Shown here: one piece after another, positions 25,330-33,593 of the stretch
Layout of the letters: every line of letters starts with the position of its first letter
How positions within the stretch are numbered: the stretch's first letter is position 1
From: Planctomycetota bacterium
GTDB lineage: Bacteria; Planctomycetota; Phycisphaerae; Sedimentisphaerales; UBA12454
Assembly (NCBI GenBank): GCA_018828825.1
Contig: JAHJUV010000115.1
Span: forward strand, 1-50,603
Direction of reading: 5' to 3'
Length of the DNA stretch: 50,603 nt
The notes under the pieces: generated by a model
What the model saw: only the letters and a program-made list of their open reading frames with translations
Database searches by the model: none
Told to the model about the DNA's origin: nothing
Translations under genes and position numbers: made by a program

Positions 25330-26271
25330 TTAGCTTTTTCCACTAAACCACTCAACAAACTTTTTCAATCCGACTGCAATTTCAGTCTTCGGATTATAGC
25401 CGAGCAGTTTTTTTGCCTTGTCCACATTCGCAAACGTCCTTTCAACATCGCCGGGTTGCGACGGCAGACGTTCTATAATCGCTTTTTTACCAAGCGCTTT
25501 TTCAATCTCTTTAATTAAATCATCGAGTCTAACAGGCCTTGATTCGCCGAGATTATAAATCTCATAACCGCTGCAATTGTCGATAGCGCCGGTTACCCCG
25601 TCAATAATATCATCTATATAAGTAAAATCCCGCATCATCGAGCCGACACCGAACATCGGGAGCGGCCTGTCGGCTTCGATAAGTTTCACAAATTTATGAA
25701 TAGCTAAATCCGGCCGCTGGCGAGGGCCATAGACAGTAAATAACCGCAAACAGCTAATATCAATCTTATACAAATGATGATATGTATAACAGATAAGTTC
25801 GCCGGCCTTTTTTGTCGCTGCGTAAGGAGAAATCGGGAAATCCACATTATCGGTTTCAGAAAACGGAACTTTTTTATTGTTGCCGTACACGCTTGAACTG
25901 GAAGCGAAAATAAATTTCTTAACATTAAACTTTTTTGCCGCCTCAAGCATTACCAGCGTTCCATTGATATTCACATCAGCATAACCAGTGGGGTCTTCAA
26001 TTGACGGCCTGACACCTGCTTTTGCCGCAAGATGGACAATTATATCAATGCTCTCTTTGCAGATTGACTGAACACTACCAGCAGCATCTCTTATATCGCC
26101 TTCGATAAGTTTAAATCTGTTCGATGATTTTAAAAGAGCGTTGATATTCGACTCTTTTGTCTTTCTGTCGTAGAAAGCATCAAAATTATCGAGTCCGATG
26201 ACAGTGTTGCCTTGCGAAATCAGCCTTTCGCAGAGATGCGAGCCGATAAAACCGGCAGCACCAGTGACCAA
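25330..26271 (-). CDS. UDP-glucuronate 4-epimerase-like SDR enzyme
   Basis: A 313-residue extended SDR. NAD-binding VTGAAGFIGSHL is at the start; LDNFDAFYDRKTKESNI, VHLAAKAGVRPSIEDP, SSSSVYG, YAATKKAGE (catalytic Tyr/Lys) and FTVYGPRQRPDLAI follow. These match UDP-glucuronate 4-epimerases such as LpsL/Cap1J, which make UDP-galacturonate. With ugd upstream it forms a UDP-Glc to UDP-GalA route. The start is odd: the open frame after an in-frame TGA reads KLKAILVTG and has no ATG. TTG at 26271 is used here, with CTG at the L of KLK as an alternative. The missing start is due to an inserted repeat unit ending at this point. Confidence 0.85.
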   Translation of the reverse strand: MVTGAAGFIGSHLCERLISQGNTVIGLDNFDAFYDRKTKESNINALLKSSNRFKLIEGDIRDAAGSVQSICKESIDIIVHLAAKAGVRPSIEDPTGYADVNINGTLVMLEAAKKFNVKKFIFASSSSVYGNNKKVPFSETDNVDFPISPYAATKKAGELICYTYHHLYKIDISCLRLFTVYGPRQRPDLAIHKFVKLIEADRPLPMFGVGSMMRDFTYIDDIIDGVTGAIDNCSGYEIYNLGESRPVRLDDLIKEIEKALGKKAIIERLPSQPGDVERTFANVDKAKKLLGYNPKTEIAVGLKKFVEWFSGKS

Positions 26272-26711
26272 AATAGCTTTCAGCTTTCAGCCCTCAGCTT
26301 TCAGTTTTTTAATATAACCAGTTAGCATTTTTTTGATTTCGACAATCTTGTCTTCTAATTCTTTATGAACAGAAGCAGGTATATAACCCAAGTCATCTGA
26401 TAATAATAGTTGATACTCAACTTCGCTGGCCGAGCCCATTGAAATCGTCATAAAATATTTCAACTCTTTATCGCCGCTGCGACAGGCTCCCTCTGCAATA
26501 TTACTCGAAATTGAAACAGCCGAACGGCGAAGCTGGCTCGTCAATCCATAAATTTCTTCCTTTGGAAAATTGAGTGCAATTTTATAAACACTCAAAACCA
26601 AATGGTGAGATTTCTGCCAAACTTTTATTTCCCTAAAATCTCTAATTGTGCATTTCCCAAGAACTGATAACTGACAACTGACAGCTGAGAACTGAATGCT
26701 GACAGCTATTT
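26271..26711. repeat. 441-base unit with heptamer-based terminal inverted repeats
   Basis: The left end AAATAGCTTTCAGCTTTCAG (26271-26290) matches the reverse complement of the right end (26692-26711) at 18 of 20 bases, and the match continues to about 31 of 36 bases (26271-26306 against 26676-26711). Both ends are built from a 7-base unit of consensus NNCTGAN repeated four to six times. The unit fills the space between the ugd stop (26710-26712) and the epimerase coding start, and holds a four-helix-bundle gene. No flanking target duplication is evident. Confidence 0.75.
26287..26653 (-). pseudogene. Four-helix-bundle (23S rRNA intervening-sequence type) protein, start frame disrupted
   Basis: Codons matching the S23/IVP four-helix-bundle family run from REIKVWQKSHHLVLSVYK through FPKEEIYGLTSQLRRSAVSISSNIAEG to the C-terminus at 26287, about 120 residues in all. 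No ATG, GTG or TTG opens this frame before the motif. An ATG at 26653 reads Met-His-Asn then a stop; removing one T there would give a typical N-terminus (MHNRDFREIKVW). A TTG at 26601 would give only 104 residues and lose the KVWQKS motif. So the gene is probably frameshifted, or uses a rare start. Its last codons lie in the left repeat array, and its TGA is in frame with the epimerase. Confidence 0.7.
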
Positions 26712-28011
26712 ACGCTCTTCCTACGCAATAATACTCAAACCCAAGCTTTTTAACGTATGTCGGCTCATAAAGATTGCGGCCATCAAAGATAACAGGTTTT
26801 TTAAGTTTGTCTTTTATCAAATCAAAGTCAGGCATTCTAAACTGCTGCCAATCGGTAAAAATTACAAGTGCATCAGCGCCATCAATCGCCTGATAATCAT
26901 TTTGGGACATTTCAATACTTTGCTTCAACGCCGATTTGGCGGTTTCCATCGCTTCAGGGTCAAAGGCCTTTACTTTGATGCCGGCTTTCAAAAATTTATT
27001 TATGCACCAGATTGCCGGCGACTCTCTTACATCGTCGGTTTTCGCCTTAAAGGCAAGTCCCCAAACCGCAAGGGTGGTTTTATTTTCTCTGCCCTTGAAA
27101 TAACTCAATACTTTATTTGCGAATCTGTCGTGCTGCGAATAATTGGCCTGCTGAACCGCTTCGGCGATTGTTTGGGGACAGGCCATTTGTCTGCCCATAT
27201 AAATCATAGCCTTGACATCTTTAGGAAAACAACTGCCGCCGTAGCCTGCGCCGGCAAACAGAAATGAATTGCCGATGCGCGGGTCCGAGCCGATTCCTGC
27301 GCGGACTTTTTCAATGTCTGCGCCATATCTTTCGCACAGGCCGGAAAGCTCGTTCATAAATGATATTCGCGTTGCCAGCATTACGTTGGCCGCATATTTT
27401 GCGGTCTCTGCGCTGGCGGCGTCCATAAAAATTATTCTGCTGCCTTTGCGCATAAACGGCGAATAAAGCTGCTTCATTGTTTCCTGAACTTCCGCGTTGT
27501 CCGTACCAATGATAACCCTGTCCGGTTTGGCAAAATCGTCAACAGCAGAGCCTTCTTTCAAAAATTCCGGATTGCTTACATAATCAAACGGCACGTTTGT
27601 TTTGCTTTTTATCAAATCAGCCACAATTTTATGCGTACCGATTGGAACTGTGCTTTTTGTAACGATGATTTTGTGCTCCTTCATATACTCAGCGATTTTT
27701 TCACAGACGGCAAGAACCGCTGAAATATCCGCCGAGCCGTCCGGTGCGCTCGGAGTGCCGACGCCGATGATTATAACTTTAGAATTATTAACGGCATATT
27801 TTAAATCCGTTGTGAATGAAAGCCTGCCTGCCCTTTCATTATTTTTGATAATATCGGCAAGACCCGGCTCGTAAATAGGAATGTTCCCTTTTTTGAGATT
27901 ATCGATTTTGTTTTCGTCATTATCGACACAGATTATATGATTGCCGCTTTCCGCAAGACCGCCCGCCGCAACCAAACCGACATAACCAACGCCAACAACT
28001 GTTAATTTCAT
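26710..28011 (-). CDS. ugd: UDP-glucose 6-dehydrogenase
   Basis: A 433-residue nucleotide-sugar dehydrogenase of the UDP-glucose class. The NAD-binding start is LTVVGVGYVGLVAAGGLAE; PSAPDGSADISAV and KSTVPIGT are typical of Ugd; the catalytic cysteine is in GYGGSCFPKDVKA (about residue 260). LAVWGLAFKAKTDDVRESPA follows in the C-terminal domain. It oxidises UDP-glucose twice to UDP-glucuronate. The next functional gene downstream is a glucuronate 4-epimerase, interrupted only by the repeat unit, which starts at the ugd stop codon. The first bases of the gene overlap the tail of a nucleotidyltransferase fragment in another frame. Confidence 0.94.
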   Translation of the reverse strand: MKLTVVGVGYVGLVAAGGLAESGNHIICVDNDENKIDNLKKGNIPIYEPGLADIIKNNERAGRLSFTTDLKYAVNNSKVIIIGVGTPSAPDGSADISAVLAVCEKIAEYMKEHKIIVTKSTVPIGTHKIVADLIKSKTNVPFDYVSNPEFLKEGSAVDDFAKPDRVIIGTDNAEVQETMKQLYSPFMRKGSRIIFMDAASAETAKYAANVMLATRISFMNELSGLCERYGADIEKVRAGIGSDPRIGNSFLFAGAGYGGSCFPKDVKAMIYMGRQMACPQTIAEAVQQANYSQHDRFANKVLSYFKGRENKTTLAVWGLAFKAKTDDVRESPAIWCINKFLKAGIKVKAFDPEAMETAKSALKQSIEMSQNDYQAIDGADALVIFTDWQQFRMPDFDLIKDKLKKPVIFDGRNLYEPTYVKKLGFEYYCVGRA

Positions 28012-28023
28012 ACTTATTCCTTC

Positions 28024-28246
28024 CTAACCATAAACAACCGCCATCGCGGGCATAATTTACAATTAACGAATCGCTCTGCTGCCATTCCTGAGGAGTCATA
28101 GCAATGGCCTCTATCGGTTCGAATATCTCGTAAATTGCCTCCGACAAAACGTCAATTCTTTCCCAGTAACTTTTATTTTCAAAATCTTTTGATATTACCG
28201 CCACATCTATATCGCTGTCCTGGCGATAATTGCCGCTTCTGCACAA
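28024..28246 (-). pseudogene. Nucleotidyltransferase fragment joined to FN3-gene fragment
   Basis: The frame reads SGNYRQDSDIDVAVISKDF, the second half of the MNT nucleotidyltransferase motif with both metal aspartates (DID), then about 50 residues ending near LIVNYARDG. The N-terminal strand and the Gly-Ser of the motif are missing; in their place is sequence of the FN3-protein gene in another frame. The frame stays open into ugd to 27920, but that part has no family resemblance. This is the product of a join between two gene fragments at AGAAGCGGCAA. Confidence 0.72.
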
Positions 28247-28419
28247 TCTTTTTTCGCCAGCGAAGTTTCAAGCTTGTTTTTATACGCTAACGACTTTATC
28301 CTCAGTGCCATCAGATTAACCGGCGGATTGGGATAAATGGGAATATTCGACAGCAAACCACGAAATAACGGCTCTGCTAACACAGCAATTTCAGCTTCTT
28401 TTTCGGGAAATACTGGCAT
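28207..28419 (-). pseudogene. Truncated copy of the FN3-domain protein gene
   Basis: The 70-codon frame matches the first 63 residues of the protein at 24301-24906 with 53 identities; residues 28-57 are identical. At DNA level 28230-28338 and 24717-24825 agree at 107 of 109 bases, far closer than the flanking parts. The gene then runs into nucleotidyltransferase sequence and stops within it, so the FN3 domain is absent. The start has a good GGAG ribosome site, so a short peptide could still be made. Confidence 0.8.
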
Positions 28420-28552
28420 TTATTCAAGCTCCGTCTAAACTCTGTCCCTGTCGGTTACACATAAAAACATATAAGCTTGTATCGACATTTGGTTTCTTAT
28501 ACTTCTTAAACTTCTCATCCATACAAAAAGTATCTATACAATCTTTAATAAC

Positions 28553-29653
28553 TTATTTGACAAATTTCAGAATCGTTTCTGACACAAAAGTTTTCATCTC
28601 ATCTGTCAGCTCCGGATATACCGGCAAAGCCAAAACTTCTTTAGCCGCTTTTTCAGATTCAGGAAAATCACCCTTTTTGAACCCAAGATATTTGAAGCAT
28701 TCCTGCAAATGCATCGGAACAGGATAATAAATCTCACAGCCGACATTTTGCTTCTTTAAGTACTCCATTAGGTTATCGCGATGCGACACTTTTATTACAT
28801 ATTGATTATAAATAGTAACACAATCTTTGCTGATAAAAGGGGTCTCGACAACGGTGCCGGAAAATTTCTTATTATAATACTCGGCATTCTTTCTTCTGGC
28901 TTGCGACCATTCATCAAGATAAGGCAACTTAACCAGCAGCGCCGCCGCCTGTATCGGGTCAAGTCGGAAATTGCCGCCAATAAACTTATGATAATACTTC
29001 GGTTCACTGCCGTGATTCCGCATAATATATAGCATATGATATAGCTTCTCGTCGTTCGTAACGACCATTCCCCCGTCGCCGATACCGCCAAGGTTCTTGC
29101 TCGGAAAGAAGCTGAAACAGCCGCACGTCCCTACACTGCCGGCTTTTTTGCCTTTATAGGTACTACTGATGGACTGAGCCGCATCTTCAATCACGTAAAG
29201 GTTGTGCTTGCCGGCTATATCCATAACCGGGTCCATATCTGCCATTTGACCGAACAGATGGACAGGCATTATCGCTTTCGTATTCTTTGTTATCGCCTTC
29301 TCAATCAGCAAAGGATTTATGTTATAAGTCTTCGGGTCGATATCGACAAACACAGGTTTTGCGCCGACCCTCGTAATGCACCCCGCCGTGGCAAAAAATG
29401 TGAAAGGAGTCGTAATCACTTCGTCACCGCTGCCGATATCGAGACTCATAAGACTTGCCAAAAGTGCATCCGTACCGCTCGAAACGCCTACGGCAAATTT
29501 ACAATTGCTGACCGCTGCCACCTGTTTTTCAAGTTCGGCAACTTTTGGTCCGCCTATGCATATCTGACTATCGAGAACTTCCCCGATAGCTTTTAACACA
29601 TCATCTTTAATTTTCGCGTACTGCGCTTTTAAATCCAGCAATGGAACCTGCAT
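28553..29653 (-). CDS. wbpE: UDP-2-acetamido-3-oxo-glucuronate aminotransferase (WbpE-like)
   Basis: A 366-residue DegT-family aminotransferase. VPLLDLKAQYA at the start, SSGTDALLASLM (about 59-70), MPVHLFGQMADM, VIEDAAQSI (Asp about 157) and the PLP lysine K186 in FSFFPSKNLGGIGDGG are all characteristic of the WbpE/WlbC group. It transfers an amino group from glutamate to the 3-keto position. ATG at 29653 has GGAG eight bases upstream; the preceding TTG is less likely. It is the last of four consecutive minus-strand genes that make up the WbpA-B-D-E pathway. Confidence 0.88.
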   Translation of the reverse strand: MQVPLLDLKAQYAKIKDDVLKAIGEVLDSQICIGGPKVAELEKQVAAVSNCKFAVGVSSGTDALLASLMSLDIGSGDEVITTPFTFFATAGCITRVGAKPVFVDIDPKTYNINPLLIEKAITKNTKAIMPVHLFGQMADMDPVMDIAGKHNLYVIEDAAQSISSTYKGKKAGSVGTCGCFSFFPSKNLGGIGDGGMVVTNDEKLYHMLYIMRNHGSEPKYYHKFIGGNFRLDPIQAAALLVKLPYLDEWSQARRKNAEYYNKKFSGTVVETPFISKDCVTIYNQYVIKVSHRDNLMEYLKKQNVGCEIYYPVPMHLQECFKYLGFKKGDFPESEKAAKEVLALPVYPELTDEMKTFVSETILKFVK

Positions 29654-29668
29654 CAAAATCTCCGTAAA

Positions 29669-30325
29669 TTATTGTTTATTTCTGAATATCTTATAACTTG
29701 TCTTGCCAACCGACAAATCCGCCGGAAGCGGCTTATCTTCGTCAAGGTTAAGACATTTCAAAACACCTTTTTGAATCTCTTTATATCTGCAGCCGCTTTC
29801 AGGACAAACCATAATGCCGTCTTTGTCCGGTTTGGGCAGTTTTATCCCGTGCCTGCTCATCCAGCCGAGCTGTTTTGCAGGCACACCGGCCATCATTGCA
29901 TAATCAGGCACATCCTTTGTAACAACGGCACCGGCGGCAATAAAACAATATCTACCAAGTTCGATGCCGCAGACTATCGTCGCGTTAGCTCCGATTGTTG
30001 CGCCCCTTTTGATTACTGTTTTCTCATAGACACTGTGGCGGTTTACCTGCGAGCGGGGATTTAAAACATTTGTAAGCACACAACTCGGACCGAGAAAAAC
30101 ATCGTCTTCGATAATCGTCCCGGTATATATTGAAACATTATTTTGAACTTTGACGTTATTACCTATGACAACATCGTTGGCAATGTGAGCGTTCTGACCA
30201 AAAATGCAGTTTTCGCCGATTTCACATTTCATTATATGGCTAAAGTGCCATATCTTCGTTCCTCTACCTATTTGGGCACCATCATCGACAAAACTGCTTG
30301 CGTGTACAAAATAGTCTTTTGTCAT
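29669..30325 (-). CDS. wbpD: UDP-amino-sugar N-acetyltransferase (WbpD-like)
   Basis: A 218-residue left-handed beta-helix acetyltransferase. It begins YFVHASSFVDDGAQIGRGTKIWHFSHIM, the signature start of WbpD/WlbB, where the histidine of the HFSHI stretch is in the active-site region. GENCIFGQNAHIANDVVIG, VFLGPSCVLTNVLNPRS and VVTKDVPDYAMMAGVPAKQLGW follow. It acetylates the 3-amino group of UDP-GlcNAc3NA. A cysteine-containing C-terminal extension (MVCPESGCRYKEIQ) is also found in some relatives. Spacing to its neighbours is 8 and 15 bases. Confidence 0.88.
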   Translation of the reverse strand: MTKDYFVHASSFVDDGAQIGRGTKIWHFSHIMKCEIGENCIFGQNAHIANDVVIGNNVKVQNNVSIYTGTIIEDDVFLGPSCVLTNVLNPRSQVNRHSVYEKTVIKRGATIGANATIVCGIELGRYCFIAAGAVVTKDVPDYAMMAGVPAKQLGWMSRHGIKLPKPDKDGIMVCPESGCRYKEIQKGVLKCLNLDEDKPLPADLSVGKTSYKIFRNKQ

Positions 30326-30333
30326 TATCTGCC

Positions 30334-31287
30334 TTAAAATTTAATCGATTTTAAAATCGGATGATATTCACCTTTTAGACCAATAAGCTCGGTGCTTCGA
30401 ATATCGGAAGCTATTTTTACCGAAGGCATTACGTCTTTTGTGCCAAAACCATCACCCGCAAGTATCTTTTTATAACTCTCCGTATGCAAATCGGTGAAAC
30501 CTCCGGAAAATTCCACTTCCTGCCCATCCACCGTTATGGAACGATAGGTCATCGGCTTGCCTGCCTCCGGCTTTACTGGTAAATCGTCTCTTTCCAGCGA
30601 CAAAAACCAGCGGACCCGTGCCTTTTCAAGTTCCAGAAAACCTGCCGCCCTTTTCGGCTCTCGGATGTGAACTATATTTTTCTTAACATCGCCGAATATC
30701 CAGGCAAGCATATCGAAAAAGTGTATCCCGATATTGGTCGCTATTCCGCCAGACTTTTCCATGTCCCCTTTCCAGGAAACCATATACCAATGCCCACGCG
30801 ATGTTATATATGTCAAGTCCACATCATGTATTTTGTCTTCGCCGGCAGAATCTACTCTCTCCTTCAGCTCTATTATCGCAGGGTGCAGCCGAAGCTGCAA
30901 AATTGTATTTATCTTTCCTTTGCTCTCTCTTTCTATTTCATCAAGACCATCAATATTCCAGGGGTTCAAAACCAGCGGCTTTTCGCATATCACATTGGCT
31001 CCAATTCTCAACGCAAACCTTACATGGGCATCGTGCAGATAATTAGGTGAACATATCGAAACATAATCTACTGCCTGTTTCTTATCGGCTCGCTTGAGCT
31101 TTTCCAGATGCCTGTCGAATCTCTCAAATTCCGTAAAAAAATCTGCGTCCGGAAAATAAGAATCCAATACACCGACAGAATCACTTCTGTCCAGAGCAAC
31201 CACAAGAACGTTGCCTGTATCTTTGATGGCTTTTAAGTGCCGGGGAGCTATATAGCCTGCGGCTCCAATTAATGCAAATCTCTTCAT
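30334..31287 (-). CDS. wbpB: UDP-GlcNAcA 3-dehydrogenase (WbpB-like Gfo/Idh/MocA oxidoreductase)
   Basis: A 317-residue oxidoreductase. The Rossmann start is FALIGAAGYIAPRHLKAIK; YVSICSPNYLHDAHVRFAL and VICEKPLVLNP (the EKP motif with the catalytic-region lysine) follow, then GIHFFDMLAWIFGD. The GYIAPRH segment is typical of WlbA/WbpB. It oxidises C3 of UDP-GlcNAc-uronate with bound NAD. It lies 4 bases after wbpA and 8 before wbpD. A frameshifted fragment of a second copy lies at 22813-23041. Confidence 0.9.
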   Translation of the reverse strand: MKRFALIGAAGYIAPRHLKAIKDTGNVLVVALDRSDSVGVLDSYFPDADFFTEFERFDRHLEKLKRADKKQAVDYVSICSPNYLHDAHVRFALRIGANVICEKPLVLNPWNIDGLDEIERESKGKINTILQLRLHPAIIELKERVDSAGEDKIHDVDLTYITSRGHWYMVSWKGDMEKSGGIATNIGIHFFDMLAWIFGDVKKNIVHIREPKRAAGFLELEKARVRWFLSLERDDLPVKPEAGKPMTYRSITVDGQEVEFSGGFTDLHTESYKKILAGDGFGTKDVMPSVKIASDIRSTELIGLKGEYHPILKSIKF

Positions 31288-31291
31288 AGTT

Positions 31292-32596
31292 TTACGCCTT
31301 GACTATTTTATTTCGACCTATCCCCACATTTGCCGTTGCATTACGGGTATCAACAACTAATTTCGAGTTTTTGACAATCATCTTATAATCGTAACAACTG
31401 TGATCAGTTGAAATCAAAACAACATCGTATCCTTTAATCATTTTTACATTCAACGGCTTGCTTTTCATTTTCAAATCGTGCTCACGCATTTTATGCGTTT
31501 GCGGAATAAAAGGATCGTTGTAATCGACTGTTGCACCTTTTTTCTTAAGCAGCTCGATTAACGCCAGCGATGGCGATTCTCGAACATCGTCAATATCCTT
31601 TTTGTATGCCAGTCCCAAAACAAGAACTTTAGCTCCATTAAGACTCTTTTTCTTCCCATTCAGAGCATCCATAGTCCTATGTATTACATAGTGCGGCATT
31701 GCGGTATTGATTTCGCCGGCAAGTTCGATAAATTTCGTCGGCATACCAAACTGTCTTGCCCGCCACGTCAGATAAAACGGGTCTATCGGAATGCAATGTC
31801 CGCCGAGCCCAGGCCCAGGATAAAACTTCTGAAAACCGAAAGGCTTCGTACCAGCCGCCTCGATTACTTCCCAAACATCAATTCCCATCCGGTCAAAAAG
31901 CCGTTTCAGTTCATTGACCATCGCGATATTAACGCAGCGATATGTATTCTCCAGAATCTTTGCCGACTCTGCCACATCGCACGATGAAACCGGAACCGTT
32001 TTATCTATCGCATATTTATAAATCTCCAATGCTATTTGAAGGCTCTTTTTATTGTACCCACCGACAACTTTCGGAATCGTCGCCGTCCTGAAACTCTTAT
32101 TGCCCGGGTCTTCTCTTTCAGGTGAAAATGCCAGATAAAAATCCTTCCCCGCTTTCAATCCGCTTTTTTCGAGTATCGGCTTCATTACCTCTCTTGTCGT
32201 TCCGGGATATGTCGTACTTTCCAGAACTACGAGTTGTTCTTTGCGCAGATATTTTGAAATCGTCTTGCACGTAATCACAATATAAGTCATATCTGGTTCA
32301 CGGTTTTCTGTCAGCGGCGTCGGCACACAAATTATCAAAGCATCCGGCTTGCTCATCAGCTTCATATCCGTTGTCGAATTGAATCTGCCGCTCTTAACCA
32401 TTGCGGCAATATCCCCAGAAGGTATGTGCTTGAGCGGGCTTTGACCGGCGTTTATTTTTTTCACATTCTTTTCATTTATATCGAAACCGATTACCTTTGC
32501 TCCGCGAAGGACAAATTCCCTCGCCAGAGGCAGACCTACATATCCCATACCGACAATGCCTACCAGCGGCACTTTTTTCCTGCTCTTCTTTGCCAC
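31292..32596 (-). CDS. wbpA: UDP-N-acetylglucosamine 6-dehydrogenase (WbpA-like)
   Basis: A 434-residue nucleotide-sugar dehydrogenase of the WbpA/WecC class. GIVGMGYVGLPLAREF is the NAD motif; SPLKHIPSGDI is typical of WbpA; CVPTPLTENREPDM, LESTTYPGTT and SPEREDPGN follow. The catalytic cysteine is in GPGLGGHCIPIDP. LGLAYKKDIDDVRESPS marks the C-terminal domain. It makes UDP-GlcNAc-uronate. The start is GTG with AAAGG upstream. It opens the four-gene WbpA-B-D-E set. Confidence 0.92.
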   Translation of the reverse strand: MAKKSRKKVPLVGIVGMGYVGLPLAREFVLRGAKVIGFDINEKNVKKINAGQSPLKHIPSGDIAAMVKSGRFNSTTDMKLMSKPDALIICVPTPLTENREPDMTYIVITCKTISKYLRKEQLVVLESTTYPGTTREVMKPILEKSGLKAGKDFYLAFSPEREDPGNKSFRTATIPKVVGGYNKKSLQIALEIYKYAIDKTVPVSSCDVAESAKILENTYRCVNIAMVNELKRLFDRMGIDVWEVIEAAGTKPFGFQKFYPGPGLGGHCIPIDPFYLTWRARQFGMPTKFIELAGEINTAMPHYVIHRTMDALNGKKKSLNGAKVLVLGLAYKKDIDDVRESPSLALIELLKKKGATVDYNDPFIPQTHKMREHDLKMKSKPLNVKMIKGYDVVLISTDHSCYDYKMIVKNSKLVVDTRNATANVGIGRNKIVKA

Positions 32597-32613
32597 TCAC
32601 AAACCTTTCGAAA

Positions 32614-33552
32614 TCACAGATTTTCTTTATACCAGTCAATCGCCATTGCTATGCCTTCCTCGAAACTCACAAATGGCTCATAACCTATCAATTCTTTCGC
32701 CTTTTTAACATCCGCAAGCGAATGTTTTATATCACCCGCTCTCGGCGGCGCATATACGGGCTTGATATTCTCTTTGCCGAGAAGTTTTCTTATCGTATTC
32801 ACGACCGTATTTACGGTTACCGCGTTTTTTGTGGAAATATTTACCGCTTCGCCGTGTGCCTCTTTCACATTTGCCGCGAGCCAGTTCGCCTCCATTACAT
32901 TATTGATATATGTAAATCCGCGAGACTGCTGACCATCGTCAAATATTGTCGGTGATTTATCTCTTAAAAGTGCTGAAACAAACAATGGTATCGCCGCGGC
33001 ATACTGACTCGTCGGGTCCTGCCTCGGCCCAAAAACATTATAATACCGCAGGCATACTGATTGCAGTCCGTATGTCTCGTAAAATGCCCTAAAGTAAATT
33101 TCGCCGATAGCCTTGCTCGCTCCGTATGGCGAAATCGGGCAGAGAGACAAATCTTCGTGCTGCGGCAGAACCTTGCACTGACCATAAACCGATGAGCTCG
33201 ACGAAAAAACTATTCGTCTTACTTTGGCGTCCCTAGCCGCAAGCAGAACGTTGAACGTTCCATTAACATTTACATCATGAGTTGTTGCCGGGTCTTTCAT
33301 CGACCTCGGCACAGAACCCAAAGCAGCCAGATGATAAATAACCTCCGCACCCTTGACTGCCTTTTCGACAGTATCTTTATCGCGAATATCACCTTCGACC
33401 AGTTCGATTCTGTCGGCAACTTCCGTAAGGTTTTCCCGTTTGCCAGTCTCGAAATTATCAAGAACGCGAACCTTCTGCCCCTTATCGAGCAGAAACCTCG
33501 CCATATTGCTGCCGATAAATCCTGCTCCGCCTGTAACAAGTGATAAAGCCAT
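32614..33552 (-). CDS. UDP-N-acetylglucosamine 4-epimerase-like SDR (WbpP type)
   Basis: A 312-residue extended SDR. The NAD motif is SLVTGGAGFIGSNMA; HLAALGSVPRSMKDP, SSSSSVYG and YGASKAIGE (catalytic Tyr/Lys) follow, then YYNVFGPRQDPTSQYAAAIP, which is characteristic of WbpP/TviC-like UDP-HexNAc 4-epimerases. It could interconvert UDP-GlcNAc and UDP-GalNAc, or act on the uronates. It lies 17 bases before wbpA, so it is likely part of the same transcript. Confidence 0.85.
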   Translation of the reverse strand: MALSLVTGGAGFIGSNMARFLLDKGQKVRVLDNFETGKRENLTEVADRIELVEGDIRDKDTVEKAVKGAEVIYHLAALGSVPRSMKDPATTHDVNVNGTFNVLLAARDAKVRRIVFSSSSSVYGQCKVLPQHEDLSLCPISPYGASKAIGEIYFRAFYETYGLQSVCLRYYNVFGPRQDPTSQYAAAIPLFVSALLRDKSPTIFDDGQQSRGFTYINNVMEANWLAANVKEAHGEAVNISTKNAVTVNTVVNTIRKLLGKENIKPVYAPPRAGDIKHSLADVKKAKELIGYEPFVSFEEGIAMAIDWYKENL

Positions 33553-33593
33553 CCTATATCAATCCTTTCAATGGTAAAATAAAAGCTGACAGT

